From Brugia malayi (lineage: Eukaryota > Nematoda > Chromadorea > Rhabditida > Onchocercidae): a stretch of 35,164 nt of DNA. Under the pieces are notes generated by a model. The model was given only the letters and a program-made list of their open reading frames with translations, had not been told where the DNA came from and ran no database searches. The position numbers and the translations under genes were made by a program. The stretch is from positions 1-35,164 of the forward strand of contig NW_025062327.1 in the NCBI RefSeq assembly GCF_000002995.4, given 5' to 3'. This document shows, piece after piece, positions 13,098 through 23,527 of this stretch (positions within the stretch are counted from its first letter, which is position 1; every line of letters starts with the position of its first letter).

Positions 13098-13138
13098 ACT
13101 CGAATACAAACTTTTACTTGCTTACTCGAATACAAACT
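13098..13138. repeat. 15-bp direct repeat pair
   Basis: ACTCGAATACAAACT occurs at 13098-13112 and again at 13124-13138, a 26-bp period, about 95 bp outside the LTR edge. It is a local duplication with no assigned role. Confidence 0.8.
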
Positions 13139-13266
13139 ATTCAATTGATCAATGATCATTGAATTTGTTAATATCTGTAACTTCTTTCTATTCATAAATA
13201 TTCGCTGTGAATAATTTTCATTTTTGAAAGTACTGTCGTGAAACCTCAAACTTGGGTAATTAAACC

Positions 13267-13272
13267 TTTATT
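13267..13272 (-). promoter_or_regulatory. Candidate polyadenylation signal AATAAA in LTR
   Basis: TTTATT on the plus strand reads AATAAA in the element's sense, about 33 nt before the LTR end. Position and motif suit a retrotransposon polyadenylation signal, but in AT-rich DNA the hexamer can occur by chance. Confidence 0.45.
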
Positions 13273-13457
13273 TAACATGAAGCAATAATAGCGCTTTATA
13301 CATATTGTACGGATGCTACACCGTTTAACAAACGCGTAAACTATAAAAAATGCAATAATATAAAAATGGTGAAATAACACAAAATTATAAAGTATTAGAC
13401 GCATCCCAATACCACCCAAAACATAAAGCAAATGATGGTATAGAAGGATTGGTTGGG

Positions 13458-13468
13458 TTATATATAAG
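13458..13468 (-). promoter_or_regulatory. Candidate TATA box in LTR
   Basis: The minus strand reads CTTATATATAA at this position, about 273-283 nt into the LTR, downstream of the triple repeat and upstream of the AATAAA signal. This is where the LTR promoter is expected. Not verified by an initiation site. Confidence 0.5.
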
Positions 13469-13610
13469 ACTGATTTAACGAATGGAGATTAGATGGGAGG
13501 ATTTCTCATGGATGAACAAAGAAGATTGTTAACAGGATTAGTTTATATACAGAACTGAACTGACCAGATATTCGGCAGAGGAGGACATTTAAATGATATG
13601 AAACAAAGAC

Positions 13611-13657
13611 TGCTAATAAAGGGTTTTGCTAACGAAGGGTTTGCTAACAAAGGGTTT
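13611..13657 (-). repeat. Triple about-16-bp tandem repeat in U3 of the LTR
   Basis: On the plus strand three near-copies of TGCTAA(T/C)(A/G)AAGGGTTT run in tandem, at 13611-13626, 13627-13641/2 and 13642-13657. In the element's orientation they lie upstream of the TATA box, as enhancer-like U3 repeats do in many LTRs. Regulatory action is inference only. Confidence 0.7.
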
Positions 13658-13740
13658 TTGTTGTGCGAGGAAAAGGAATTAGATAAGAGGAATTTGTTAG
13701 TTTTGGATATAATAATTTAAATATTTCGTCTTTCACGACA

Positions 13741-13809
13741 CTCCCGACCAGAAAAGGTAGGTAATGCGTGGGGTTCATAAGAAAGTGGGGCTTGTTTATT
13801 TCCATTGAT
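13741..13809 (-). other. 3' untranslated stretch with polypurine-like tract
   Basis: The 69 bp between the pol stop codon and the LTR. On the minus strand it ends GGTCGGGAG directly against the LTR's TGTCGTG, the place where plus-strand DNA synthesis is primed in LTR retroelements. The purine run is short and broken by TC, so this is a weak tract but in exactly the right position. Confidence 0.55.
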
Positions 13810-15972
13810 CTATCCTTGATCGTGTAAATCTCTACAGGTTTCTGATGATGTTGCGGTGGTAGTTGTTTGGTTCTCCTTTAATCGAGATTGTCGTTTTGTA
13901 TTGCTCCTAGTTCGCATCGCAATAGGTTCCTGGAGCTCCTCAGTGTTCTGTTCGGTTTCCGGAATTTTCATATTTTCTTTCTTATTAGGTTTAAGATGAA
14001 TTTCTTCATCATTAACTTCGAGAGGATACAAGACATTTATTGGACGATCGAGAAGTTTCCCAGTGGGAGTTTCCACCTGAACGTTCCTAACTTTACCGTC
14101 TTTATCGATTTTGATGTCCTTGATCCGTAATAATTTCCACATTCCTCTTGGAATTCCCGCTTCATTTAAGAGTACAATCTCTCCCTTTCTTGGAGTTCTT
14201 TTTTGTGCTCCTTTGGATGAGGTAATTTCCCTTTGCGTGCGTTCTCTGAGGCTAGTTAAATATTCGGTTCTCCAGATTTCCCAAAAAACATTGAGAGTTT
14301 TAAGGGTACTTTCCCAGTGTCTCACGAGTTTTTCTCTGGTATCTAGTCTATAAGGGGTGAATTCTTCCTGCCTGCTATAAACTTCATTTATAGGTAGATG
14401 GAGCGAAGCGTTAGGCAAAATAAAATCAATTGGACGTATAATGACGCAATCGTCAAAATTGGCGTAAGTTAGTGGTCGGGTATTAAGTATACCTTCAACT
14501 TCTGCAATTAATGTTACCAATTCCCTTTCCGCTAGGAATTTTCTGCCAATGGCTCTTCTTAGCGCATTTTTCGTTAACCCAATTAATCTCTCGTAGATTC
14601 CTCCTTGCCACGGAGCCTTTGGTATAATATTTTTCCAAGTCATTCCTCCCTTTGCTAAGAAGTTGGAGACTTTGACTTGTGTCATAAGAGATCTGAAAGC
14701 CTGGAATTGAGTGGCATTGTCACTCAGAATTAGCTCAGGACACCCTCGTCTCGCAACAAATCTTCGGATAGCATGCAAAAAGATTTCTGCGGATTGGTCT
14801 TCTGCTAATTCGAGATGCATGGCTCTTGTTGTAAAGCATGTAAATAATATTACCCACCTTTTTGTTGACACGCTATTGCTCTTGATTGAAAGAGGGCCAA
14901 AATAATCCACGCCAACACGTGCGAAGGCTTTAGATCGATTGACACGAGTTTCCGGGAGACTTGCCATTGGTGGTAATTTAAACGATCTGGAGTTCCAACG
15001 TTTACAGATTCGACATCTGTTTATTATTCGCTTTACTTCAGTCCTGCCTTTGGGAATCCAAAATCTACTCCTTAATTCTGAAAGTGTATGGGCGATACCT
15101 GAATGACATAGATTTTCATGTTGGTGTAGTATAAGGAGTTCTGTTATTGGGTTGTGTCGAGGGAGATAGATAGGATATTTGCTAGTTTCAGGCAGTTCCG
15201 AGTTCACGAGTCGACTAGTAGATCTCCATAATCTATCATCTTCGGTGTGGAATAAATTCCACTTGTTTATTTCGTCGTCATTGATTCCTTCAGATTGTGC
15301 TTGTCTAATTAACAGCCATTCTGACACTTTGTAATCTTCAGCTGTAAATCGATTTCTTTCGATTGAAACAGACTGTAGCCATGATAATCTGCCTTTAGTT
15401 GTTAATCGAATGAATTTAAGGATCCACGCTGTTGTTCGTAACAGTCTTAGCCATTTGCTAAAACGTTTGCTATCAATAAATTGAAAGTTATGATCCTTGA
15501 ATATTCGCGAGACTTCTGATATAGTGATTTCTTCTGGTTCGTCATTGTTGGCAAATTCGTATTCCCATTGTGGCCAACTGATTTCTCCTTTTACTAGCCA
15601 CGACGGTCCATGCCACCATGGTGTAAAACTTCTAAGTTGTTTTGGATTAAGACCTCTAGTTGCCACGTCTACAGGGTTATCTGCTGATGGAATATAACGA
15701 AAAATAAATTTCGCTTTACGTATTTCCTCGACTCGATTTTGAACAAATCTTGGTAATAGGTTAGAATGGTTTTTTATCCAATGTAAAGCACATTTAGAAT
15801 CCGACCATAAAATTATCCTTGTATTGACGATATCCAGCTGTGTCATGACAAATTGCGCTGCTCGCGTTCCGATTAGTATGGCCATTAGCTCTAGACGCGG
15901 TATTGTCATACCTTTAATAGGAGCAATGCGAGATTTTGCAAAAATGAGCGATGACTTTGTCTGTATGGGCAC
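13810..15972 (-). pseudogene. BEL/Pao pol fragment: RNase H end, integrase, DUF5641-like
   Basis: A 720-codon open frame ending in TAG at 13812-13810. Residues 1-4 (GTG CCC ATA CAG) come from satellite DNA, so the apparent start is not a real one; element sequence begins at about residue 5. Residues 5-108 are the BEL/Pao RNase H-like region, with IPRLELMA (Glu28), LWSDSK (Asp58) and NPVDVATRG (Asp102); the first catalytic Asp lay further upstream and is lost. Residues about 277-330 form the integrase HHCC zinc finger (His285, His290, Cys320, Cys323). Residues about 345-510 form the integrase core with a complete DDE set: Asp356 in VDYFGP, Asp418 in LSDNATQF and Glu461 in GGIYERL. Residues about 545-655 match the DUF5641-type C-terminal domain of these elements (HWES to [11 protein letters not shown]). 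The last 65 residues are polar and charged. The integrase appears intact in sequence, but there is no promoter or natural start for it. Confidence 0.93.
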
Positions 15973-18789
15973 AGGTCACATTCGATGTGATCATTTTTCA
16001 ACTTAAATAATTTTAATAATTGAGTTTTAAACATTATTTCAGCATTAAAGTTATTTTTTGAGTTCTTGTATTAGCAAATTTCAATTTATTTAGGTGTCTA
16101 AACAACTAAAAAATATAATTTAATTTGAAAAAAGACATAATTTGAACTTAATTGAATATTTTCTGTGTTCCGTATGGGCACTGGTCACATTCGATGTGGT
16201 CATTTTTCAACTTAAATAATTTTAATAATTGAGTTTTAAACATTATTTCAGCATCAAAATTAATTTTTTAAGTTCTTGTATTAGCAATTTTCATTTTAAT
16301 TAAGTGTCTAAACAACTAAAAAATATAATTTAATTTGAAAAAAGACATAATTTGAACATAATTGAATATTTTCTGTGCTCTGTATGGGCACTGGTCACAT
16401 TCGATGTGGTCATTTTTCAACTTAAATAATTTTATTAATTATGCTTTAAACATTATTTCAGCATTAAAATTAGTTAAATTTATAAACAGTGATAGTTTTA
16501 AATCATTCTTGCATTTAAAAATAAATTTTAATTCAAATTTAAAACGTTAATATTAAAAATATGTTCCAATTTGTTTTAGTTTTTGTATATCGAACTAAAA
16601 AATAATTTCCGGTATCAGCAAATTTCAATTTAATTAAGTGTCTAAACAACAAAAAATATAATTTAAATTGAAAAAAGACATAATTTGAACTTAATTGATT
16701 ACTTTCTATGCTCTGTATGGGCACTGGTCACATTCGGTGTGGTCATTTTTCAACTTAAATAATTTTAATAAATAAGTTTTAAACATTATTTCAGCATTAA
16801 AATTAATTTTTTAAGTTCTTGTATTAACAATTTCCAATTTAATTAAGTGTCTAAACAGCAAAAAATATAATTTAAATTGAAAAAAGACATAATTTGAACT
16901 TAATTGATTATTTTCTATCCTCTGTATGGGCACTGGTCACATTCGGTGTGGTCATTTTTCAACTTAAATAATTTTAATAATTATGCTTTAAACATTATTT
17001 CAGCATTAAAATTAATTAAATTATTAAACAGTGATAGTTTTAAATCACTTTCGCAATTAAAAATAAATTTGAATTCAAATTTAAAATTTTAATATTATTG
17101 CAATTAGTATTAGTTATTGTATATAGAATTTGAAAATAAGTTCTAGTATTAACAATTTTCAATTTAATTAGGTGTTAAAACTGCTTAAAAATATTATTTA
17201 ATTTGAAAAAAGACATAATTTGAACTTAATTGATTATTTTCTATGTTCTGTATGGGCACTGGTCACATTCGGTGTGGTCATTTTTCAACTTAAATAATTT
17301 TAATAATTGAGTTTTAAACATTGTTTCAGCATTAAAATTAATTAAATTTTTAAACAGTGATAGTTTTAAATCATTCTTTAATTAAAATTAAATTTTAGTT
17401 CAGATTTAAAATTTTAATATTATTGCAATTAGTATTAGTTATTGTATATAGAATTTGAAAATAAGTTCTAGTAATAGCAAATTTCAATTTAATTAAGTGT
17501 ATAAACAACTAAATAATATAACTTAATTTGAAAAAAGTCATAATTTGAACTTAATTGATTACTTTCTATGCTCTGTATGGGCACTGGTCACATTCGGTGT
17601 GGTCATTTTTCAAATTAAATAATTTTAATAATTGAGTTTTAAACATTATTTCAGCATTAAAATTAATTAAATTTTTAAACAGTGATAGTTTTAAATCATT
17701 TTCGCAATTAAAAATAAATTTGAATTCAAATTTAAAATTTTAATATTAAGAAAATGCGGCAATTTGTATTAGATTTTCTATATTGAACTAAAAAATAAGT
17801 TCTTGTATTAGCAATTTTCAATTTAATTAAGTGTCTAAACAACTAAAAAATATAATTTAAATTGAAAAAAGACATAATTTGAACTTAACTGAATATTTTC
17901 TGCGCTCTGTATGGGCACTGGTCACATTCGGTGTGGTCATTTTTCAACTTAAATAATTTTAATAATTGAGTTTTAAACATTATTTCAGGATTAAAATTAT
18001 TTAAATTTTTAAACAGTGATATTTTTAAATCATTCTCGCATTTAAAAATAAATTTTAATTCAAATTTAAAACGTTAATATTAAAAAAATGTTCCAATTTG
18101 TTTTAGTTTTTGTATATCGAACTAAAAAATAAGTTCTAGTAATAGCAAATTTCAATTTAATTAAGTGTCTAAACAGCAAAAAATATAATTTAAATTGAAA
18201 AAAGACATAATTTGAACTTAATTGATTATTTTCTATCCTCTGTATGGGCACTGGTCACATTCGGTGTGGTCATTTTTCAACTTAAATAATTTTAATAATT
18301 GAGTTTGAAACATTATTTCAGCATTAAAATTAATTTTTTAAGTTCTTGTATTAACAATTTCCAATTTAATTAAGTGTCTAAACAGCAAAAAATATAACTT
18401 AATTTGAAAAAAGTCATAATTTGAACTTAATTGATTACTTTCTATGCTCTGTATGGGCACTGGTCACATTCGGTGAGGTCATTTTTCAACTTAAATAATT
18501 TTAATAAATAAGTTTTAAACATTATTTCAGCACTAAAATTAATTAAATTTTTAAACAGTGACATTTTTAAATCATTCTCGCATTTAAAAATAAATTTTAA
18601 TTCAAATTTAAAATTTTAATATTAGGAAAATGCGGCAATTTGTATTAGATTTAGTATTTTGAACTAAAAAAGAAGCTCTGGTATAAGCAAATTTTAATTT
18701 AATTAAGTGTCTAAACAACTAAAAAATATAATTTAATTTGAAAAAAGACATAATTTGAACTTAATTGAATATTTTCTGTGCTCTGTATG

Positions 18790-20512
18790 GGCACTGGTCA
18801 CATTCGATGTGGTCATTTTTCAACTTAAATAATTTTAATAATTATGCTTTAAACATTATTTCAGCATTAAAATTAATTAAATTATTAAACAGTGATAGTT
18901 TTAAATCACTTTCGCAATTAAAAATAAATTTGAATTCAAATTTAAAATTTTAATATTATTGCAATTAGTATTAGTTATTTTATATAGAATTTGAAAATAA
19001 GTTCCAGTAATAGCAAATTAAAATTTAGTTAAGTGTTTAAACAACTAAATAATATAACTTAATTTGAAAAAAGACATAATTTGAACTTAATTGATTATTT
19101 TCTATTCTCTGTATGGGCACTGGTCACATTCGGTGTGGTCATTTTTCAACTTAAATAAATTTAATAAATAAGTTTTAAACATTATTTCAGCATTAAAATT
19201 AAATAAATTTTTAAACAGTGATATTTTTAAATCATTCACGCATTTAAAAACAAATTTTAATTCAAATTTAAAATTTTAATATTAAGAAAATGCCGCAATT
19301 TGTTTTTTTTTGTATATTGAACTAAAAAATAATTTCCGGTATCAGCAAATTTCAATTTAATTAAGTGTCTAAACAACAAAAAATATAATTTAAATTGAAA
19401 AAAGTCATAATTTGAACTTAATTGATTACTTTCTATGCTCTGTATGGGCACTGGTCACATTCGGTGTGGTCATTTTTCAACTTAAATAATTTTAATAATT
19501 GAGTTTGAAACATTATTTCAGCATTAAAATTAATTTTTTAAGTTCTTGTATTAACAATTTCCAATTTAATTAAGTGTCTAAACAGCAAAAAATATAACTT
19601 AATTTGAAAAAAGTCATAATTTGAACTTAATTGATTACTTTCTATGCTCTGTATGGGCACTGGTCACATTCGGTGAGGTCATTTTTCAACTTAAATAATT
19701 TTAATAAATAAGTTTTAAACATTATTTCAGCACTAAAATTAATTAAATTTTTAAACAGTGACATTTTTAAATCATTCTCGCATTTAAAAATAAATTTTAA
19801 TTCAAATTTAAAATTTTAATATTAGGAAAATGCGGCAATTTGTATTAGATTTAGTATTTTGAACTAAAAAAGAAGCTCTGGTATAAGCAAATTTTAATTT
19901 AATTAAGTGTCTAAACAACTAAAAAATATAATTTAATTTGAAAAAAGACATAATTTGAACTTAATTGACTATTTTCTATGCTCTGTATGGGCACTGGTCA
20001 CATTCGGTCAACTTAAATAATTTTAATAAATAAGTTTTAAACATTATTTCAGCATTAAAATTAATTAAATTTTTAAACAGTGATAGTTTTAAATCATTCT
20101 TTAATTAAAATTAAATTTTAGTTCAGATTTAAAATTTTAATATTATTGCCATTAGTATTAGTTATTTTATATAGAATCTGAAAATTAGTTCCAGTAATAG
20201 CAAATTAAAATTTAGTTAAGTGTTTAAACAACTAAATAATATAACTTAATTTGAAAAAAGGCATAATTTAAACTTAATTGAATATTTTCTATGCTCTGTA
20301 TGGGCACAGGTCACATTCGATGTGGTCATTTTTCAACTTAAATAATTTTAATAATTGAGTTTTAAACATTATTTCAGCATTAAAGTTATTTTTTGAGTTC
20401 TTGTATTAGCAAATTTCAATTTATTTAGGTGTCTAAACAACTAAAAAATATAATTTAATTTGAAAAAAGACATAATTTGAACTTAATTGAATATTTTCTA
20501 TCCTCTGTATGG
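18790..20512 (+). repeat. Higher-order block B, copy 1
   Basis: Unit lengths from 18790 run 326, 331, 209, 334, 313, 209 bp. The run from 21806 is 326, 332, 209, 332, 313, 209 bp, an offset of about 3015 bp. Shared markers include the unit with CACTAAAATTAATTAAATTT and the odd AGAAGCTCTGGTATAAGC stretch, the core flank CATTCGGTCAACTT, and the core variant GGGCACAGGTCACATTC. The AGAAGCTCTGG unit is present four times in the clean region, near 18.5-18.7, 19.7-19.9, 20.75-20.96 and 22.7-22.91 kb. Confidence 0.88.
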
Positions 20513-21805
20513 GCACTGGTCACATTCGGTGTGGTCATTTTTCAACTTAAATAATTTTAATAATTGAGTTTGAAACATTATTTCAGCATTAAAATTAATT
20601 TTTTAAGTTCTTGTATTAACAATTTCCAATTTAATAAAGTGTCTAAACAGCAAAAAATATAACTTAATTTGAAAAAAGTCATAATTTGAACTTAATTGAT
20701 TACTTTCTATGCTCTGTATGGGCACTGGTCACATTCGGTGAGGTCATTTTTCAACTTAAATAATTTTAATAAATAAGTTTTAAACATTATTTCAGCACTA
20801 AAATTAATTAAATTTTTAAACAGTGACATTTTTAAATCATTCTCGCATTTAAAAATAAATTTTAATTCAAATTTAAAATTTTAATATTAGGAAAATGCGG
20901 CAATTTGTATTAGATTTAGTATTTTGAACTAAAAAAGAAGCTCTGGTATAAGCAAATTTTAATTTAATTAAGTGTCTAAACAACTAAAAAATATAATTTA
21001 ATTTGAAAAAAGACATAATTTGAACTTAATTGAATATTTTCTGTGTTCCGTATGGGCACTGGTCACATTCGATGTGGTCATTTTTCAACTTAAATAATTT
21101 TAATAATTGAGTTTTAAACATTATTTCAGCATTAAAGTTATTTTTTGAGTTCTTGTATTAGCAAATTTCAATTTATTTAGGTGTCTAAACAACTAAAAAA
21201 TATAATTTAAATTGAAAAAAGACATAATTTGAACATAATTGAATATTTTCTGTGCTCTGTATGGGCACTGGTCACATTCGATGTGGTCATTTTTCAACTT
21301 AAATAATTTTATTAATTATGCTTTAAACATTATTTCAGCATTAAAATTAGTTAAATTTATAAACAGTGATAGTTTTAAATCATTCTTGCATTTAAAAATA
21401 AATTTTAATTCAAATTTAAAACGTTAATATTAAAAATATGTTCCAATTTGTTTTAGTTTTTGTATATCGAACTAAAAAATAATTTCCGGTATCAGCAAAT
21501 TTCAATTTAATTAAGTGTCTAAACAACAAAAAATATAATTTAAATTGAAAAAAGACATAATTTGAACTTAATTGATTACTTTCTATGCTCTGTATGGGCA
21601 CTGGTCACATTCGGTGTGGTCATTTTTCAACTTAAATAATTTTAATAATTGAGTTTGAAACATTATTTCAGCATTAAAATTAATTTTTTAAGTTCTTGTA
21701 TTAACAATTTCCAATTTAATTAAGTGTCTAAACAGCAAAAAATATAATTTAAATTGAAAAAAGACATAATTTGAACTTAATTGATTATTTTCTATCCTCT
21801 GTATG

Positions 21806-23527
21806 GGCACTGGTCACATTCGGTGTGGTCATTTTTCAACTTAAATAATTTTAATAATTATGCTTTAAACATTATTTCAGCATTAAAATTAATTAAATTA
21901 TTAAACAGTGATAGTTTTAAATCACTTTCGCAATTAAAAATAAATTTGAATTCAAATTTAAAATTTTAATATTATTGCAATTAGTATTAGTTATTTTATA
22001 TAGAATTTGAAAATAAGTTCCAGTAATAGCAAATTAAAATTTAGTTAAGTGTTTAAACAACTAAATAATATAACTTAATTTGAAAAAAGACATAATTTGA
22101 ACTTAATTGATTATTTTCTATTCTCTGTATGGGCACTGGTCACATTCGGTGTGGTCATTTTTCAACTTAAATAAATTTAATAAATAAGTTTTAAACATTA
22201 TTTCAGCATTAAAATTAAATAAATTTTTAAACAGTGATATTTTTAAATCATTCACGCATTTAAAAACAAATTTTAATTCAAATTTAAAATTTTAATATTA
22301 AGAAAATGCCGCAATTTGTTTTGTTTTTGTATATTGAACTAAAAAATAATTTCCGGTATCAGCAAATTTCAATTTAATTAAGTGTCTAAACAACAAAAAA
22401 TATAATTTAAATTGAAAAAAGTCATAATTTGAACTTAATTGATTACTTTCTATGCTCTGTATGGGCACTGGTCACATTCGGTGTGGTCATTTTTCAACTT
22501 AAATAATTTTAATAATTGAGTTTGAAACATTATTTCAGCATTAAAATTAATTTTTTAAGTTCTTGTATTAACAATTTCCAATTTAATTAAGTGTCTAAAC
22601 AGCAAAAAATATAACTTAATTTGAAAAAAGTCATAATTTGAACTTAATTGATTACTTTCTATGCTCTGTATGGGCACTGGTCACATTCGGTGAGGTCATT
22701 TTTCAACTTAAATAATTTTAATAAATAAGTTTTAAACATTATTTCAGCACTAAAATTAATTAAATTTTTAAACAGTGACATTTTTAAATCATTCTCGCAT
22801 TTAAAAATAAATTTTAATTCAAATTTAAAATTTTAATATTAGGAAAATGCGGCAATTTGTATTAGATTTAGTATTTTGAACTAAAAAAGAAGCTCTGGTA
22901 TAAGCAAATTTTAATTTAATTAAGTGTCTAAACAACTAAAAAATATAATTTAATTTGAAAAAAGACATAATTTGAACTTAATTGATTATTTCTTGCTCTG
23001 TATGGGCACTGGTCACATTCGGTCAACTTAAATAATTTTAATAAATAAGTTTTAAACATTATTTCAGCATTAAAATTAATTAAATTTTTAAACAGTGATA
23101 GTTTTAAATCATTCTTTAATTAAAATTAAATTTTAGTTCAGATTTAAAATTTTAATATTATTGCCATTAGTATTAGTTATTTTATATAGAATCTGAAAAT
23201 TAGTTCCAGTAATAGCAAATTAAAATTTAGTTAAGTGTTTAAACAACTAAATAATATAACTTAATTTGAAAAAAGACATAATTTAAACTTAATTGAATAT
23301 TTTCTATGCTCTGTATGGGCACAGGTCACATTCGATGTGATCATTTTTCAACTTAAATAATTTTAATAATTGAGTTTTAAACATTATTTCAGCATTAAAG
23401 TTATTTTTTGAGTTCTTGTATTAGCAAATTTCAATTTATTTAGGTGTCTAAACAACTAAAAAATATAATTTAATTTGAAAAAAGACATAATTTGAACTTA
23501 ATTGAATATTTTCTGTGTTCCGTATGG
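21806..23527 (+). repeat. Higher-order block B, copy 2
   Basis: Second copy of the 18790-20512 block. It matches in unit order and in rare variants, with only small differences such as TTATTTCTTGCTC near 22987 in place of the usual TTTTCTATGCTC. Both copies lie in the array to the right of the retroelement. Confidence 0.88.

Larger units (their letters stand above)
10308..13233. other. AT-rich non-satellite DNA with no supported gene
   Basis: About 2.9 kb that does not contain the satellite core and is not recognisable as retroelement coding sequence. It holds many homopolymer A and T runs (for example near 10589, 11820, 11949 and 12358), short simple repeats and a hairpin, all listed separately. 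The longest open frame (95 codons, minus strand, 11662-11949) is dominated by Phe, Ile, Lys and Leu, as expected from random AT-rich DNA. I see no tRNA, rRNA, splice-supported exon or conserved domain. It may be the host sequence into which the BEL/Pao element inserted, or an older decayed element. Confidence 0.7.
13234..13740 (-). repeat. 3' LTR of BEL/Pao element (507 bp)
   Basis: The edges are defined by a perfect 10-bp terminal inverted repeat: TGTCGTGAAA at 13234-13243 on the plus strand and TTTCACGACA at 13731-13740. The LTR thus starts TG and ends CA on the element's own (minus) strand. Read on that strand it contains, in order, a triple about-16-bp tandem repeat (LTR nt 84-130), a TATA box (about nt 273-283) and an AATAAA signal (nt 469-474), a sensible U3-R-U5 arrangement. 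The pol stop codon lies 70 bp before the LTR. The bases outside the far edge are GAAAGTAC; the matching target-site copy cannot be checked because the 5' LTR is absent. Confidence 0.88.
13234..15960 (-). mobile_element. 5'-truncated BEL/Pao LTR retrotransposon
   Basis: A minus-strand element made of a 3' LTR (13234-13740), a short 3' untranslated/polypurine stretch (13741-13809) and an open pol fragment read from 15960 down to 13810. The order RNase H, integrase zinc finger, integrase core, DUF5641-like domain is the BEL/Pao pol order. Missing are the 5' LTR, primer-binding site, gag, protease, reverse transcriptase and the first part of RNase H. The break is abrupt: retroelement sequence stops at 15960 and satellite core sequence starts at 15961. 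The remaining frame has no stop or frameshift across about 2.15 kb, so the loss looks recent relative to mutational decay. It cannot move on its own. Only one LTR is present, so its age cannot be read from LTR divergence. Confidence 0.92.

Noticed and set aside
13055..13431. Two small minus-strand frames overlapping the LTR edge and its outer flank
   Set aside because: They lie in LTR or flanking non-coding DNA; neither has a recognisable domain and one crosses the LTR boundary.
13888..16006. Several plus-strand frames of 60-80 codons within the pol region
   Set aside because: They are shadows of the long minus-strand pol frame, which has clear domain motifs.
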